Below are positions 27,100 to 36,351 of a DNA stretch of 64,000 nucleotides, in pieces (the stretch's first letter is position 1; every line of letters starts with the position of its first letter). This DNA is from Mariniblastus sp. (lineage in GTDB: Bacteria; Planctomycetota; Planctomycetia; Pirellulales; Pirellulaceae), in the NCBI GenBank assembly GCA_022447555.1, contig JAKVBF010000014.1:21170-85169 (forward strand), read 5' to 3'. The position numbers and the translations under genes were made by a program. Below the pieces are notes generated by a model. It was given only the letters and a program-made list of their open reading frames with translations. It ran no database searches and was not told the DNA's origin.

Positions 27100-27996
27100 A
27101 TGCCCAATTGGTACGTTAAATTAATCGGTTTGTCGATCGGCACACTCCTGATCGGCAATGGCTGCGATTCCTCGTCAGCCCCAACCTCCGACCCCACTTC
27201 GCCTATCTCGGCGAAGAGTTCATCTGTCCTGCCGGAATCCCCAGAGCCAATACCGCCGCCGATTCCGAGCGAAAAAACCGCTAGTCAGGCGGAAACAACG
27301 CCAAACTCTTCGGCGGACGTAACAGAATCGTCGCTGGGCGGCACCGAAGATGAAACCAATTCGAAGGAAGAAGAGCAGACGATCAAAATCGCTGAATCGT
27401 GGATCCGTCTCAGCAAGCAACATGAGATATGGATCGATATGAAATCCAAAAAAGTGATGCTGGCAGGGCAAATCTGCCTACGGCAGGGAGCGCTTGAAGT
27501 ATTCGCCTGCCCCCGCAGGACCAAAGAGCACGAGTCGATTATATCGGTCAATGCGACTGCTCTGGAGTTACACACCTGCCTGATTGCCATCGGTGCGGAT
27601 CCTGGCAAGCCAGTGCAATGGTCACCGGATTACGTACCCGCCACGGGCCCTGAAATCAATATCGAAGTCATTTGGACCGAATCAACCAAACAAGTAACGC
27701 GAAATGCTAAAGAGCTGGTCCGCAATTTTGAAACGAAAAAAGAACTGGATCGAAACTGGGTCTTTGGCGGCAGCCAATTCTACGTCAATCCACAAGACGG
27801 GTCCAAAGTCTATTACGGCGACACCGGAGAGATGATTTGTCTGTCCAATTTCTCAACGGCAACCTTGGACCTTCCGGTTGAAAGTTCTGGTTCGAATGAA
27901 ATGCTTCTGTTTGAGGCCAACACGGAAAAACTTCCTCCGCTTGGCACCAAGGTTTACTTGGTCTTAACAGAAATCAAACAAAACAAGGGTCCGTAA
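27100..27996 (+). CDS. YdjY-domain lipoprotein
   Basis: A lipoprotein of about 298 residues. Counting from the ATG at 27100, a short signal peptide runs to the lipobox LIGNGC at residues 17-22. A low-complexity stretch rich in Ser, Pro and Glu leads to about residue 95. The rest is the YdjY-type domain common in planctomycetes, seen in EIWIDMKSKKVMLAGQICLR and LEVFACPRRTKEHESI. Function is unknown. The frame is open further upstream to 26935, but the lipobox distance favours 27100; ATGs at 27022, 27043 and 27049 are alternatives. It is divergent from the large unknown gene. Confidence 0.78.
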   Translation: MPNWYVKLIGLSIGTLLIGNGCDSSSAPTSDPTSPISAKSSSVLPESPEPIPPPIPSEKTASQAETTPNSSADVTESSLGGTEDETNSKEEEQTIKIAESWIRLSKQHEIWIDMKSKKVMLAGQICLRQGALEVFACPRRTKEHESIISVNATALELHTCLIAIGADPGKPVQWSPDYVPATGPEINIEVIWTESTKQVTRNAKELVRNFETKKELDRNWVFGGSQFYVNPQDGSKVYYGDTGEMICLSNFSTATLDLPVESSGSNEMLLFEANTEKLPPLGTKVYLVLTEIKQNKGP

Positions 27997-27997
27997 C

Positions 27998-28174
27998 ATG
28001 CTACTTAATAAATTCGATAAACAGTCTTTCAGCAAAGAAAAAATAGAGACGCTTGCCCCTAAAAAAGATCGGCCGACCGAGCCAACGCCCGTTATTAAGG
28101 GCCCTGCATCGCCGGTATGTACGAACGACTATTTATCGATGAAAATAGAACTCGTTACGGTACCGCCCCATTAA
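27998..28174 (+). CDS. possible small ORF after the YdjY gene
   Basis: A 58-codon frame starts with ATG one base after the stop of the YdjY lipoprotein gene and is preceded by AAGGG at eight-base spacing. The predicted product is Lys- and Pro-rich (KEKIETLAPKKDRP) with no motif. Tight coupling and a good ribosome-binding site are the only support. It could also be chance reading of a spacer. Confidence 0.28.
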   Translation: MLLNKFDKQSFSKEKIETLAPKKDRPTEPTPVIKGPASPVCTNDYLSMKIELVTVPPH

Positions 28175-28222
28175 CCAACTTGAAACGGGCCCACCCGCTT
28201 CGAAAGGAAATCCCGCAAAAAC

Positions 28223-29599
28223 GTGCTGGAACGAAAACAAGGAAAATCTGACTCGCAAGAAATTACGATCCTCGTCAGGATCATTCTGCCAACTCATGAA
28301 ATTCAAAATGACCCGTTGGAGGAACTGCAGGGGCTCGCGGAAACCGCTGGTTCAAACGTAGTCGCCGGACTGACTCAGCGTCGCGAGAAACCTGACATAG
28401 CTACCTATCTGGGCAAAGGGAAGGTCGATGAACTGCAACGACTCGTAGAATTCCATGCAGCCGATGTGATCATCTTCGATAACGACCTCTCGCCCGCTCA
28501 AACACGAAATTTGGAACAGATCCTGAATGTCAAAGTACTAGATCGTACGGAGTTGATCTTAGACATTTTCGCGACCCATGCACAAACACACGAGTCGAGA
28601 CTTGCCGTTGAGCTGGCACAGTTAGAGTACTCGTTACCTAGGCTTAAACGGCTATGGACTCACCTGTCACGTTTGAAAATGGGTGTCGGGATGCGGGGGC
28701 CCGGTGAAAAACAACTGGAAGTCGATCGCAGACTGGTAGAGAAGCGGATTCATGACTTGAAATTTGAACTGGGCAAAGTAGAACGGCGAAAAGAAATTCA
28801 GATTCAATCCCGACGTGGCATGATGGGTGTTTCTCTAGTGGGCTATACCAACGCGGGCAAAAGCACGTTGATGAACTCACTAACGAATGCAAACGTGTTG
28901 GCTGAGGACAAACTGTTTGCCACTCTTGACACTCGGACGCGCCGCTGGCAACTACCCAGCTGGGGGCCGGTTTTATTGAGCGATACCGTCGGTTTTATTA
29001 GGGATTTACCTCACCGATTGATCGCCAGTTTCAAAGCAACACTTGAAGAAACCCGACAAGCAGATCTTCTTTTGCACGTCGCGGATGCGAGTAGCGACTC
29101 TGTTTACGATCAAATCAGTGCCGTTTATGAAGTCCTCGAAGAACTTGGCATCGAAGAAAAAGACACACTGCTTGTTTTGAACAAGATCGATCAAATCAAA
29201 TCCACATCAGCCCTCGAGGGGCTAATGAACCGCTATCCTCACGCGGTTGGAGTCAGCGCCAAAACGCGAGAGGGATTTGAGCAACTCCACGCGGTCGTCA
29301 GTAATGCACTCAGTCGAACCTTCCGCAATGTCGACATCATTCTGCCCGTCCAAGACGGGAAATTGCTGGCGTATCTAGCAGCCAAGGGTGAGATTCTCTC
29401 GACCCAATATGACGAGGAAAAGGTGACCGTACACTGCCGAATTCCACAGAAACATTTGGGGCGAATCGAGAATCAAGACATCACGATCAACGACCGTGCC
29501 AAACCCATGCGTCCCCCGGCGGCGAACCTCAATGAAGCCTCCTTGTATACCGAAGACAACCTGAAGGACGACGGTCGTTCAGTCGACGACGTTGCATGA
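28223..29599 (+). CDS. hflX: ribosome-associated GTPase HflX
   Basis: A 458-residue GTPase that binds the 50S subunit and can split stalled ribosomes. The N-terminal HflX domain shows GLTQRREKPDIATYLGKGK and VIIFDNDLSPAQTRNLE. The linker contains KMGVGMRGPGEKQLEVDRR, a family hallmark. The G domain reads GYTNAGKSTLMN (P-loop), DTVGFIRDLPHRL (Walker B and switch II) and LVLNKIDQ (base recognition). The start is GTG at 28223; the C-terminal tail is longer than in E. coli. The stop overlaps the start of the SDR gene by four bases. Confidence 0.94.
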   Translation: MLERKQGKSDSQEITILVRIILPTHEIQNDPLEELQGLAETAGSNVVAGLTQRREKPDIATYLGKGKVDELQRLVEFHAADVIIFDNDLSPAQTRNLEQILNVKVLDRTELILDIFATHAQTHESRLAVELAQLEYSLPRLKRLWTHLSRLKMGVGMRGPGEKQLEVDRRLVEKRIHDLKFELGKVERRKEIQIQSRRGMMGVSLVGYTNAGKSTLMNSLTNANVLAEDKLFATLDTRTRRWQLPSWGPVLLSDTVGFIRDLPHRLIASFKATLEETRQADLLLHVADASSDSVYDQISAVYEVLEELGIEEKDTLLVLNKIDQIKSTSALEGLMNRYPHAVGVSAKTREGFEQLHAVVSNALSRTFRNVDIILPVQDGKLLAYLAAKGEILSTQYDEEKVTVHCRIPQKHLGRIENQDITINDRAKPMRPPAANLNEASLYTEDNLKDDGRSVDDVA

Positions 29600-30390
29600 T
29601 CATGCCCAAACGCCAATTAAAAAACTCGCGAGCCATCATCACCGGGGCATCTGGAGGAATTGGCTGGCAGCTTGCCGAGCAACTGTCGAGACAGGGTGTC
29701 AAACTGATCGTCAATGCCCGACGCACTGAGCTGTTGGACGAACTAACCGCCAAAATCCGGGCGGCGGGTGGATGCTGCATCCCGTATTCGGGAGACATCA
29801 CCGACCCGGCCACCCGCGAAGCTCTGATCGCGCGATGCCGGGAAGAATATGGAGGACTCGACATTCTGATTAACAATGCGGGAGTCGGGGCAATGGGTCG
29901 CTTCGAGGAGGCCACCACTGACCGAATGCGAAAAATCTTTGAAGTGAACTTCTTCTCCGTCGCGGAATTGACACGACTCGCTATTCCAGAGCTAAAGCAA
30001 GGTACTGACTCCCTAGTCGTCAATATCAGTAGCGTTCTAGGGCATCGCGCAGCCCCTTTGAAAAGCGAGTATTGCGCCAGCAAATTCGCCCTCCACGGTT
30101 TAAGCGATTCGCTTCGCGCCGAACTTGTCCCAAACGGTATCGAATTACTGCTGGTCAGTCCGAGTACCACTGACAGCGATTTTTTTAAACACTCGATCGA
30201 GGACACCACCGATAGAGACTGGAAAAAGGGTGGTGCGATGCCCGCTAAAAAAGTGGCTGCTAAAACCATTCGGGCGATGATAAAACGCCGGCACGAAATC
30301 ATTCTCACATTTGGAGGCCGCATCATCGTGTGGCTTGACCGCGTACTCCCCGGCATCGCTAACAAACTGGTGGCCCGTTTTGGCCAATAG
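29596..30390 (+). CDS. short-chain dehydrogenase/reductase
   Basis: A 264-residue classical SDR. The cofactor motif is TGASGGIGWQ near residue 18, NNAG lies at about 95, the catalytic Ser in NISSVLG, and Tyr and Lys in YCASKFALHG. Arg in VNARRTELLDEL after the second strand favours NADP(H). The C-terminal end has a short hydrophobic stretch that may bind membrane, as in lipid-modifying SDRs. It overlaps hflX by four bases, so it is in the same operon, but the substrate cannot be inferred. lysS starts about 180 bp downstream. Confidence 0.88.
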   Translation: MIMPKRQLKNSRAIITGASGGIGWQLAEQLSRQGVKLIVNARRTELLDELTAKIRAAGGCCIPYSGDITDPATREALIARCREEYGGLDILINNAGVGAMGRFEEATTDRMRKIFEVNFFSVAELTRLAIPELKQGTDSLVVNISSVLGHRAAPLKSEYCASKFALHGLSDSLRAELVPNGIELLLVSPSTTDSDFFKHSIEDTTDRDWKKGGAMPAKKVAAKTIRAMIKRRHEIILTFGGRIIVWLDRVLPGIANKLVARFGQ

Positions 30391-30573
30391 GAAAACTCAA
30401 AGCTGACGGAATACTAAAAATTACTCTGAGGATAGCGCAGGCTTGTTTCTGATTTCGAGCTCGCCGGTTAAAATCTGGTGGCCTCCTGCAGCGGTCGGCA
30501 CGTTATAAACTGAAACCCAATGTTCCCGGGCGACACCGGGCGACTCCCTATTGCCATAAAATCTTGGAAAACC

Positions 30574-32181
30574 ATGTCTGAACACGCTTCCCAAATGGAA
30601 GACGAGAGCACCGAAACCACTCCCGACACGGAGGGGGTGTTGGCCGCTCGTCGAAAAAAACTGCAACAATTGGTCGAACTCGGGCACGATCCTTGGGGGC
30701 ACCGGTTTGACGACCGTATCTGGATCAACGACGTACGAAATTTGGAATCAGATATCAAATACATCCTCGAAGACGGAACTTCGTTGGACCTTCCGCCCAG
30801 CGATGATTTCACCAATATTGATTTTAAGCAATGGAAATCCGACCAAGGTAAAGGGACGTTAACGGGGCCCACAGTGCGGGCTGCCGGACGAATCATGCTT
30901 CAACGCGGCCAAGGGAAATTAACTTTTCTCAACATCCAAGACTGGACGGGTGGGATTCAGTTATTTGTCGGAAAGAATCAGGTGGGCGAGGAAAACTGGC
31001 AGCTTATCCAGTGTCTTGATTTGGGTGACTTGGTTGGCGTAGATGGCCAATTACGTCGAACCAACACGGGAGAACTCTCCATATTTGCGGATCGCATTTA
31101 CATTCTGTGCAAAACGCTGGATCCACCGCCGGCCAAACACAAAGGATTACAAGATCCAGAATTACGACAGAGAAGACGTTATGTCGATCTGGCCTACAAC
31201 GAAGGGACGCGGGAACGCTTCATGAAGCGCTCTTTGATTGTTCAATCAATTCGCCAAACCTTAACCGATGAGGGTTTCGTTGAAATCGAAGGTCCCACTC
31301 TTCATGACATTCCTGGCGGTGCTGCGGCCAGACCGTTTGTGACCCACCACAACACTCTGGATCTTGAACTCTATATGCGAATCGCTCTAGAGCTGCATCT
31401 CAAGCGATTGATGGTCGGTGGAATGGAACGAGTTTTTGAGTTAGGGCGGGTTTATCGGAACGAAGGGATCAGCCCAAAACATAACCCTGAATTCACAATG
31501 ATGGAGGTGTATCAGGCGTATGGCAACTATGAGTCCATGATGGACTTGACCGAATCGATGATAGCAAACGCGATGCAAGCAATCGGATCGCCAGCAGTTG
31601 TCCCTTGGGGCGAAAAACAAATCGACTTTTCGACGCCTTTTGCAAGAATCCCATACGACCAACTGTTTGAAACCCATACCGGCGTTGACCCCACAGACGC
31701 TGCTGCTGTAAAAGAATACGCTCAGTCGATTGGTTTGGATACCAAAGACAAACATGCGGATGTCATCAAGAACGAGGTTTTTGAGGCAAAGGTCGAAGAC
31801 GAATTGTCGGGGCCTGTATTTGTCATTGATTATCCCGCCAGTATTTGCCCCTTAACAAAACGAAAAAGCGACAACCCGCACATTGCGGAGCGATTCGAAC
31901 TGTTCATTGACGGCATGGAATTGGCCAATGCTTACACTGAATTAAACGACCCTGACCTTCAGGAAGAGTTGTTTAAGACTCAGCTACAAGGTATGTCAGA
32001 CGAAGACTCCATGGCAAAAATGGACCACGATTTTGTTCGGGCGTTACGCAACGGAATGCCTCCCGCTGGGGGGCTCGGCATTGGAATCGATCGATTGGTA
32101 ATGCTTTTGACTAACTCACAGACCATCCGGGAAGTGATTTTGTTTCCGCTACTGCGACCGGAAACAAATCCTGGTAGTTGA
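30574..32181 (+). CDS. lysS: lysyl-tRNA synthetase, class II
   Basis: A 535-residue class II enzyme charging tRNA-Lys. An OB-fold anticodon domain is seen in TVRAAGRIMLQRGQGKLTFL. The catalytic domain has motif 1 near QRRRYVDLAYNEGTRERFMK, motif 2 in FELGRVYRNEGISPKHNPEF and motif 3 in GGLGIGIDRLVMLLT. The N-terminus has an acidic extension (EDESTETTPDTEGVLAARRK). The ATG at 30574 gives MSEHASQ; an upstream in-frame start at 30520 would add 18 residues with no support. A LolC-like permease gene follows at 78 bp on the same strand. Confidence 0.96.
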   Translation: MSEHASQMEDESTETTPDTEGVLAARRKKLQQLVELGHDPWGHRFDDRIWINDVRNLESDIKYILEDGTSLDLPPSDDFTNIDFKQWKSDQGKGTLTGPTVRAAGRIMLQRGQGKLTFLNIQDWTGGIQLFVGKNQVGEENWQLIQCLDLGDLVGVDGQLRRTNTGELSIFADRIYILCKTLDPPPAKHKGLQDPELRQRRRYVDLAYNEGTRERFMKRSLIVQSIRQTLTDEGFVEIEGPTLHDIPGGAAARPFVTHHNTLDLELYMRIALELHLKRLMVGGMERVFELGRVYRNEGISPKHNPEFTMMEVYQAYGNYESMMDLTESMIANAMQAIGSPAVVPWGEKQIDFSTPFARIPYDQLFETHTGVDPTDAAAVKEYAQSIGLDTKDKHADVIKNEVFEAKVEDELSGPVFVIDYPASICPLTKRKSDNPHIAERFELFIDGMELANAYTELNDPDLQEELFKTQLQGMSDEDSMAKMDHDFVRALRNGMPPAGGLGIGIDRLVMLLTNSQTIREVILFPLLRPETNPGS

Positions 32182-32259
32182 AACGAATGGTTATTTTACT
32201 GAAAACACGATGTGGTGATGGTTGAACGCGACTCAGCCTGATCAGCCAAAGGATTGGCG

Positions 32260-33927
32260 ATGTATAAACTTTTGCTTTCATGGCGATATCTCAAGACGAG
32301 GTTCATTGCCCTAGCATCCATTGTCAGCGTTACTCTGGGCGTGGCAACGTTGATTGTAGTCAACAGCGTGATGTCCGGATTTGTCGGCGAAATGAAAGAC
32401 CGGTTGCATGGGATTCTCTCGGATGTCGAAATCGCTAGCCCGGGACTCGGTGAGATCAACTGGCCCGATTTACACGTCAAGGAAATCGAACGAATCGTAG
32501 GTGACGATCTTTTGGCGGTGACCTACGTGGTGCGCGTGCCTGCCTTGATGAATTTTGAATTTCGTGGCCGCCAATGGACCCAGCAAATCATGCTAATGGG
32601 CGTCGACGAGAAAACGTTCGGCAAAGTAACCGACTTCAACCCTTATCTGCTCAACTCCAAAAAACGCGACGCCATCAACTTTGAACTCGAAGAGACAGGC
32701 TATGATGCAAGACTGGGTGAGTGCGGATGGGAGTATCGTCGCAAAAAAATAGCGAACCAACAAAAAATCGAGGACTTGATTGGACCTTCAACTGCCGACT
32801 CGCTGGTCGCTCAGGCAAGTGGACAATCGGATGTCACTTCGTCAGAAGACAGCTCGCTCACGAACGACCCCAACCAAAGAGCTATCGCATTCGAGCCTCT
32901 TCCAGTCGTGGCGCCCGTCCATCAGGCGACGGTCACTGACCCATACCCGCAAATGAATCCCGCTATACCGACCTCGCAATTATCCGCATTCGATCCTCAC
33001 GCCGACCTCAGAGATCATGTCAGACCGGAAGAGATGTTCAACCCAGGACGTGATCAACACACAGGCATTGTTCTCGGTATCGCAATTTCTAGCCGCCAAT
33101 TCATGAATCCAAAAGGCGACCGAGAAGAACTCTTTATGGTCCGTCCCGGGGACGACATCCAGATCACCTTACCCACATCAGGTCCAACACCGTCACCCAT
33201 TACAGAAAACTGCACCATTGTTGACTTCTATTCATCCAACATGCACGAATACGATTCAACTTTTGCGTTCATGTCACTCGAAAAATTACAAGAAATCCGT
33301 CGGATGGTGGATCCCGTGACGGGATCGTCTACCGTTTCATCCATTCAGGTAAAACTCAAAGAGGGCGCAGATCTCAATGCTGTCCGTGACAAACTCATTG
33401 CATTTTTCCCTCCCAACCAATACCCGTATGTCATTCAAACTTGGCAGGACACACAACGGCCGCTTCTCAGCGCAGTTAATATGGAAGTCACGATATTGAA
33501 CATCCTTTTGTTTTTAATCATTGCCGTGGCTGGCTTTGGAATTCTGGCAACATTCTTCATGATCGTCGTCGAAAAAACCAAAGACATCGGAATCCTGAAA
33601 GCACTGGGCGCACCCAGCCACGGTGTTATGTCTATTTTCTTGAGTTATGGAGTCTCTCTGGGCACTGTTGGCACCGGAGTGGGCATCGTATTGGGTCTGT
33701 TATTCGTCTACTTCATCAATGATATTGCCAGTGTCATCCAATGGGTCACCGGACGGGAGATATTCGACCCAACCATCTATTACTTCTCCCAAATACCAAC
33801 CGTCGTCAGTCCCTTGATGGTCTTCCTAGTCGCCATAGGAGCGATCGCCATTGCCGTCCTAGCCAGTGTATTACCCGCACTGCGGGCCGCACGACTCCAT
33901 CCCGTTGAGGCATTGAGATATGAGTGA
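32260..33927 (+). CDS. LolC/LolE-like ABC transporter permease
   Basis: A 555-residue permease with the MacB/LolC fold: one N-terminal helix (IALASIVSVTLGVATLIVV), a large periplasmic domain, then three C-terminal helices (ILLFLIIAVAGFGILATFFM; GVSLGTVGTGVGIVLGLLFV; PLMVFLVAIGAIAIAVLA). The coupling segment TKDIGILKALGAPSHGVMS is typical of this group. The periplasmic part carries a disordered-looking insertion (about 175-260) rich in Ser, Pro and Gln, making the protein about 150 residues longer than LolC. It overlaps the ATPase gene by eight bases. The start ATG at 32260 has AGGA at eight-base spacing. The cargo is presumably lipoproteins, which remains inference. Confidence 0.87.
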   Translation: MYKLLLSWRYLKTRFIALASIVSVTLGVATLIVVNSVMSGFVGEMKDRLHGILSDVEIASPGLGEINWPDLHVKEIERIVGDDLLAVTYVVRVPALMNFEFRGRQWTQQIMLMGVDEKTFGKVTDFNPYLLNSKKRDAINFELEETGYDARLGECGWEYRRKKIANQQKIEDLIGPSTADSLVAQASGQSDVTSSEDSSLTNDPNQRAIAFEPLPVVAPVHQATVTDPYPQMNPAIPTSQLSAFDPHADLRDHVRPEEMFNPGRDQHTGIVLGIAISSRQFMNPKGDREELFMVRPGDDIQITLPTSGPTPSPITENCTIVDFYSSNMHEYDSTFAFMSLEKLQEIRRMVDPVTGSSTVSSIQVKLKEGADLNAVRDKLIAFFPPNQYPYVIQTWQDTQRPLLSAVNMEVTILNILLFLIIAVAGFGILATFFMIVVEKTKDIGILKALGAPSHGVMSIFLSYGVSLGTVGTGVGIVLGLLFVYFINDIASVIQWVTGREIFDPTIYYFSQIPTVVSPLMVFLVAIGAIAIAVLASVLPALRAARLHPVEALRYE

Positions 33928-34702
33928 CGCAGCCCAAACCAAGACGCTTCAACGCGGCAGCTCGAAGAATCAACAAGCCGGAGGCAAAGCCCCTTTGCGG
34001 GTTGCCGTTCCGAGTGTGTTGTCAGTTTCCGACTTGTATAAAAGTTACCATAAGGGTCGACTCGACGTACCAGTTCTCAAAGGTATCGATATCCAAATCC
34101 ACGAAGCTGAGTTCACGACCATCATCGGTCAGAGCGGTTCAGGAAAAAGCACCTTACTGCATCTATTGGGAACCCTCGATGCACCGGATAAGGGAGAAAT
34201 CTGGTTCCAAGAAAGGCGGATCGACAATTTGCCCCCTAGGCAAAAAGAGCGAATCCGAAATCGTGATTTCGGAATGATTTTTCAGTTCTACCATCTCTTA
34301 CCCGAACTCACGACTTTAGAAAATGTATTGATTCCTAGAATGGTGCAAGACAACTTTTTCGCCTACATGCGGAATAAGAAAAAATACACTGAACGAGCAA
34401 AGGAACTATTGGATATCGTTGGTCTTTCTCATCGAATCAACCACCGCCCCAGTGAGATGTCCGGAGGGGAAATGCAACGTACAGCGATCGCACGAGCTCT
34501 GATCTCCAAACCATCGATTTTGTTGGCCGACGAACCCACCGGCAATCTGGATGAAGAGAGCGGGGGAGAAGTCATGAACACACTGATGAGTCTGCAGCAA
34601 ACAGAGAATCTGACAATCGTCATGGTGACACATGATAATGCCATCGCAGATAAAGCCGACCGAGTGATCCGATTGGTCGACGGGAAAGTCACCCACTGTT
34701 AG
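33920..34702 (+). CDS. LolD-like ABC transporter ATP-binding protein
   Basis: A 260-residue ATPase paired with the preceding permease. Walker A is GQSGSGKSTLLH, the signature is MSGGEMQRTAIARAL, and Walker B is ILLADEPTGNLDEESG, with the H-loop in VMVTHDN. The core matches the LolD/MacB/FtsE group. It has about 35 additional N-terminal residues that are low in complexity, and an insertion near YMRNKKKYTERAKELL. It overlaps the permease gene by eight bases, so the two are translated together. No membrane fusion protein gene is adjacent, which favours a LolCD-type exporter over MacAB. Confidence 0.92.
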   Translation: MSDAAQTKTLQRGSSKNQQAGGKAPLRVAVPSVLSVSDLYKSYHKGRLDVPVLKGIDIQIHEAEFTTIIGQSGSGKSTLLHLLGTLDAPDKGEIWFQERRIDNLPPRQKERIRNRDFGMIFQFYHLLPELTTLENVLIPRMVQDNFFAYMRNKKKYTERAKELLDIVGLSHRINHRPSEMSGGEMQRTAIARALISKPSILLADEPTGNLDEESGGEVMNTLMSLQQTENLTIVMVTHDNAIADKADRVIRLVDGKVTHC

Positions 34703-34935
34703 CCAACTGAAGCGGTTGTTCGATTGCTCCGCGAACGCCCCACTTGCATCTCAATTGCCCGTTTTTGGCACGTTTTTGCGCCTAATCGGACCTCTTTTTT
34801 CCGTTTCAAAACGGCCTCTGGATCAATTTCGCCGTCCTGCTTAGAATGATGGCCTTCTTATCTTAAGTCAAATGAACGCCTTTAAACGTCTTTAAAGAGA
34901 CGAAATTTACCATTGAAGCGCATTCGGAGAACTTT

Positions 34936-36087
34936 ATGGCATCTTTGATCGAGCAACCCGCTGTGCAAATCGACAATGTCTTTAATCAATACGCCGACAA
35001 ATTTGGCCCCGAAAAAATTGTGTACATTCACGAACCTCGTTGCGGCCTAAGGGGCATCGTTGTCATCGATAACAGCAGCATCGGGCCGGCAATCGGCGGG
35101 ATTCGAATGACACCCTCCGTGAGCACTGAAGAGGTATTTCGCCTAGCACGTGCCATGACATGGAAGAACGCCTTGGCGGGAATACCCCATGGCGGCGGTA
35201 AAGCTGGTATTATTGCGGATCCTAGAAACATGACTCTCGCAAAAAAAGAGACGCTGATTCGACAGTTTGCTCGTGGCATCGAAACCCTGAATCAATATAT
35301 CCCCGGACCGGACATGGGTACCGACGAAACCGCGATGGCTTGGGTACGTGATGAAATACGGCGATCAGTGGGTCTCAGCAGTGTTCTGGGAGGTATCCCG
35401 TTAGACCAGGTGGGTGCGACGGGGTACGGCCTTGCCGTCTGTGCAGAGACTGCCCAGGAATTTGTCGATTTCGATCTGAAAGGGGCGACTGTCTGCATTC
35501 AAGGGTTTGGAAATGTGGGTCAGCATGCCGCACGGTATTTGGCCGACCACCACCGTGGGGCCATCGTGATTGCCGCAACGGATTTAGATGGCACTATCTA
35601 CAACCCTGATGGATTGGATATCGAAGAGCTGTGTCGCCATATGGACGAGCATCGTGGAGTCACACGGTTTCCGGGCGGAAAAGTGTTGCCACACAAAGCA
35701 TTCGAAACACTCGACTGTGATATTTTTGTCCCAGCGGCTCAACCTGACGTGATTAATTCTGAAAATGCTGGCAGCTTGAAGTGCAAGCTCATTCTTCAGG
35801 GGGCCAATATACCAGCGACACCAGAAGCTGAACAAATTCTCCACGAGCGAAGCATCATCTCCGTACCCGACTTCGTCGCAAACGCCGGAGGTGTTATCTG
35901 TGGATCCGTCGAATATCGTGGCGGCACAAAAAGCACAGCCTTCGCTGAGATTGAAGAGAAAATAAAGGAAAACACACACGATGTCCTTCGTTATGCAAGG
36001 ATTCACGGTATGCCCCCCAGAGAAGCCGCGCTAACGCTGGCCAAAGAGCGGGTCACCGAGGCCATGAGCTACCGTCGATCAAACTAG
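34936..36087 (+). CDS. Glu/Leu/Phe/Val-type dehydrogenase
   Basis: A 383-residue amino-acid dehydrogenase of the Glu/Leu/Phe/Val superfamily, interconverting an amino acid and its 2-oxo acid with NAD(P)H. The substrate lysine lies in GIPHGGGKAGIIADP, and the second catalytic region is IPGPDMGTDETAMAW. The nucleotide fold has GFGNVGQHAARYL at about 193-205, and PDFVANAGGVICG follows. Whether glutamate or a branched-chain amino acid is the substrate is uncertain; the length is shorter than hexameric GDH of E. coli (447). GGAGAA precedes the ATG. A terminator follows the stop. It appears to be a single-gene unit. Confidence 0.92.
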   Translation: MASLIEQPAVQIDNVFNQYADKFGPEKIVYIHEPRCGLRGIVVIDNSSIGPAIGGIRMTPSVSTEEVFRLARAMTWKNALAGIPHGGGKAGIIADPRNMTLAKKETLIRQFARGIETLNQYIPGPDMGTDETAMAWVRDEIRRSVGLSSVLGGIPLDQVGATGYGLAVCAETAQEFVDFDLKGATVCIQGFGNVGQHAARYLADHHRGAIVIAATDLDGTIYNPDGLDIEELCRHMDEHRGVTRFPGGKVLPHKAFETLDCDIFVPAAQPDVINSENAGSLKCKLILQGANIPATPEAEQILHERSIISVPDFVANAGGVICGSVEYRGGTKSTAFAEIEEKIKENTHDVLRYARIHGMPPREAALTLAKERVTEAMSYRRSN

Positions 36088-36116
36088 CTAGCAAAAACTC
36101 AGCTGTTAAGCTCTAG

Positions 36117-36141
36117 AACGCTCCAAACGGGGCGTTTTTTT
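36117..36141 (+). terminator. rho-independent terminator after the dehydrogenase gene
   Basis: An 8-bp stem (AACGCTCC paired with GGGGCGTT, one G-T pair) with an AAAC loop, followed by seven T residues counting the stem end. It lies about 30 bp after the stop codon. Confidence 0.85.
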
Positions 36142-36351
36142 ATGGATCAAAGCCTGCTGTGGTGGCCCATCCAATCCGTATAACTGGCCAAAGATGGCTG
36201 ACACCTATTTTCGGGAAAATGGGTATAGTCGAAATCTTCGTTAAATTCTAACAGCTGAGGGTGGCGATTAATGGGGTGAGGGCGTGTCTCTACACGCTCC
36301 TCGTCCGTCGAAACATCGGTGTTTTGAAGGAAAATACCGCAGGGGGAAACC

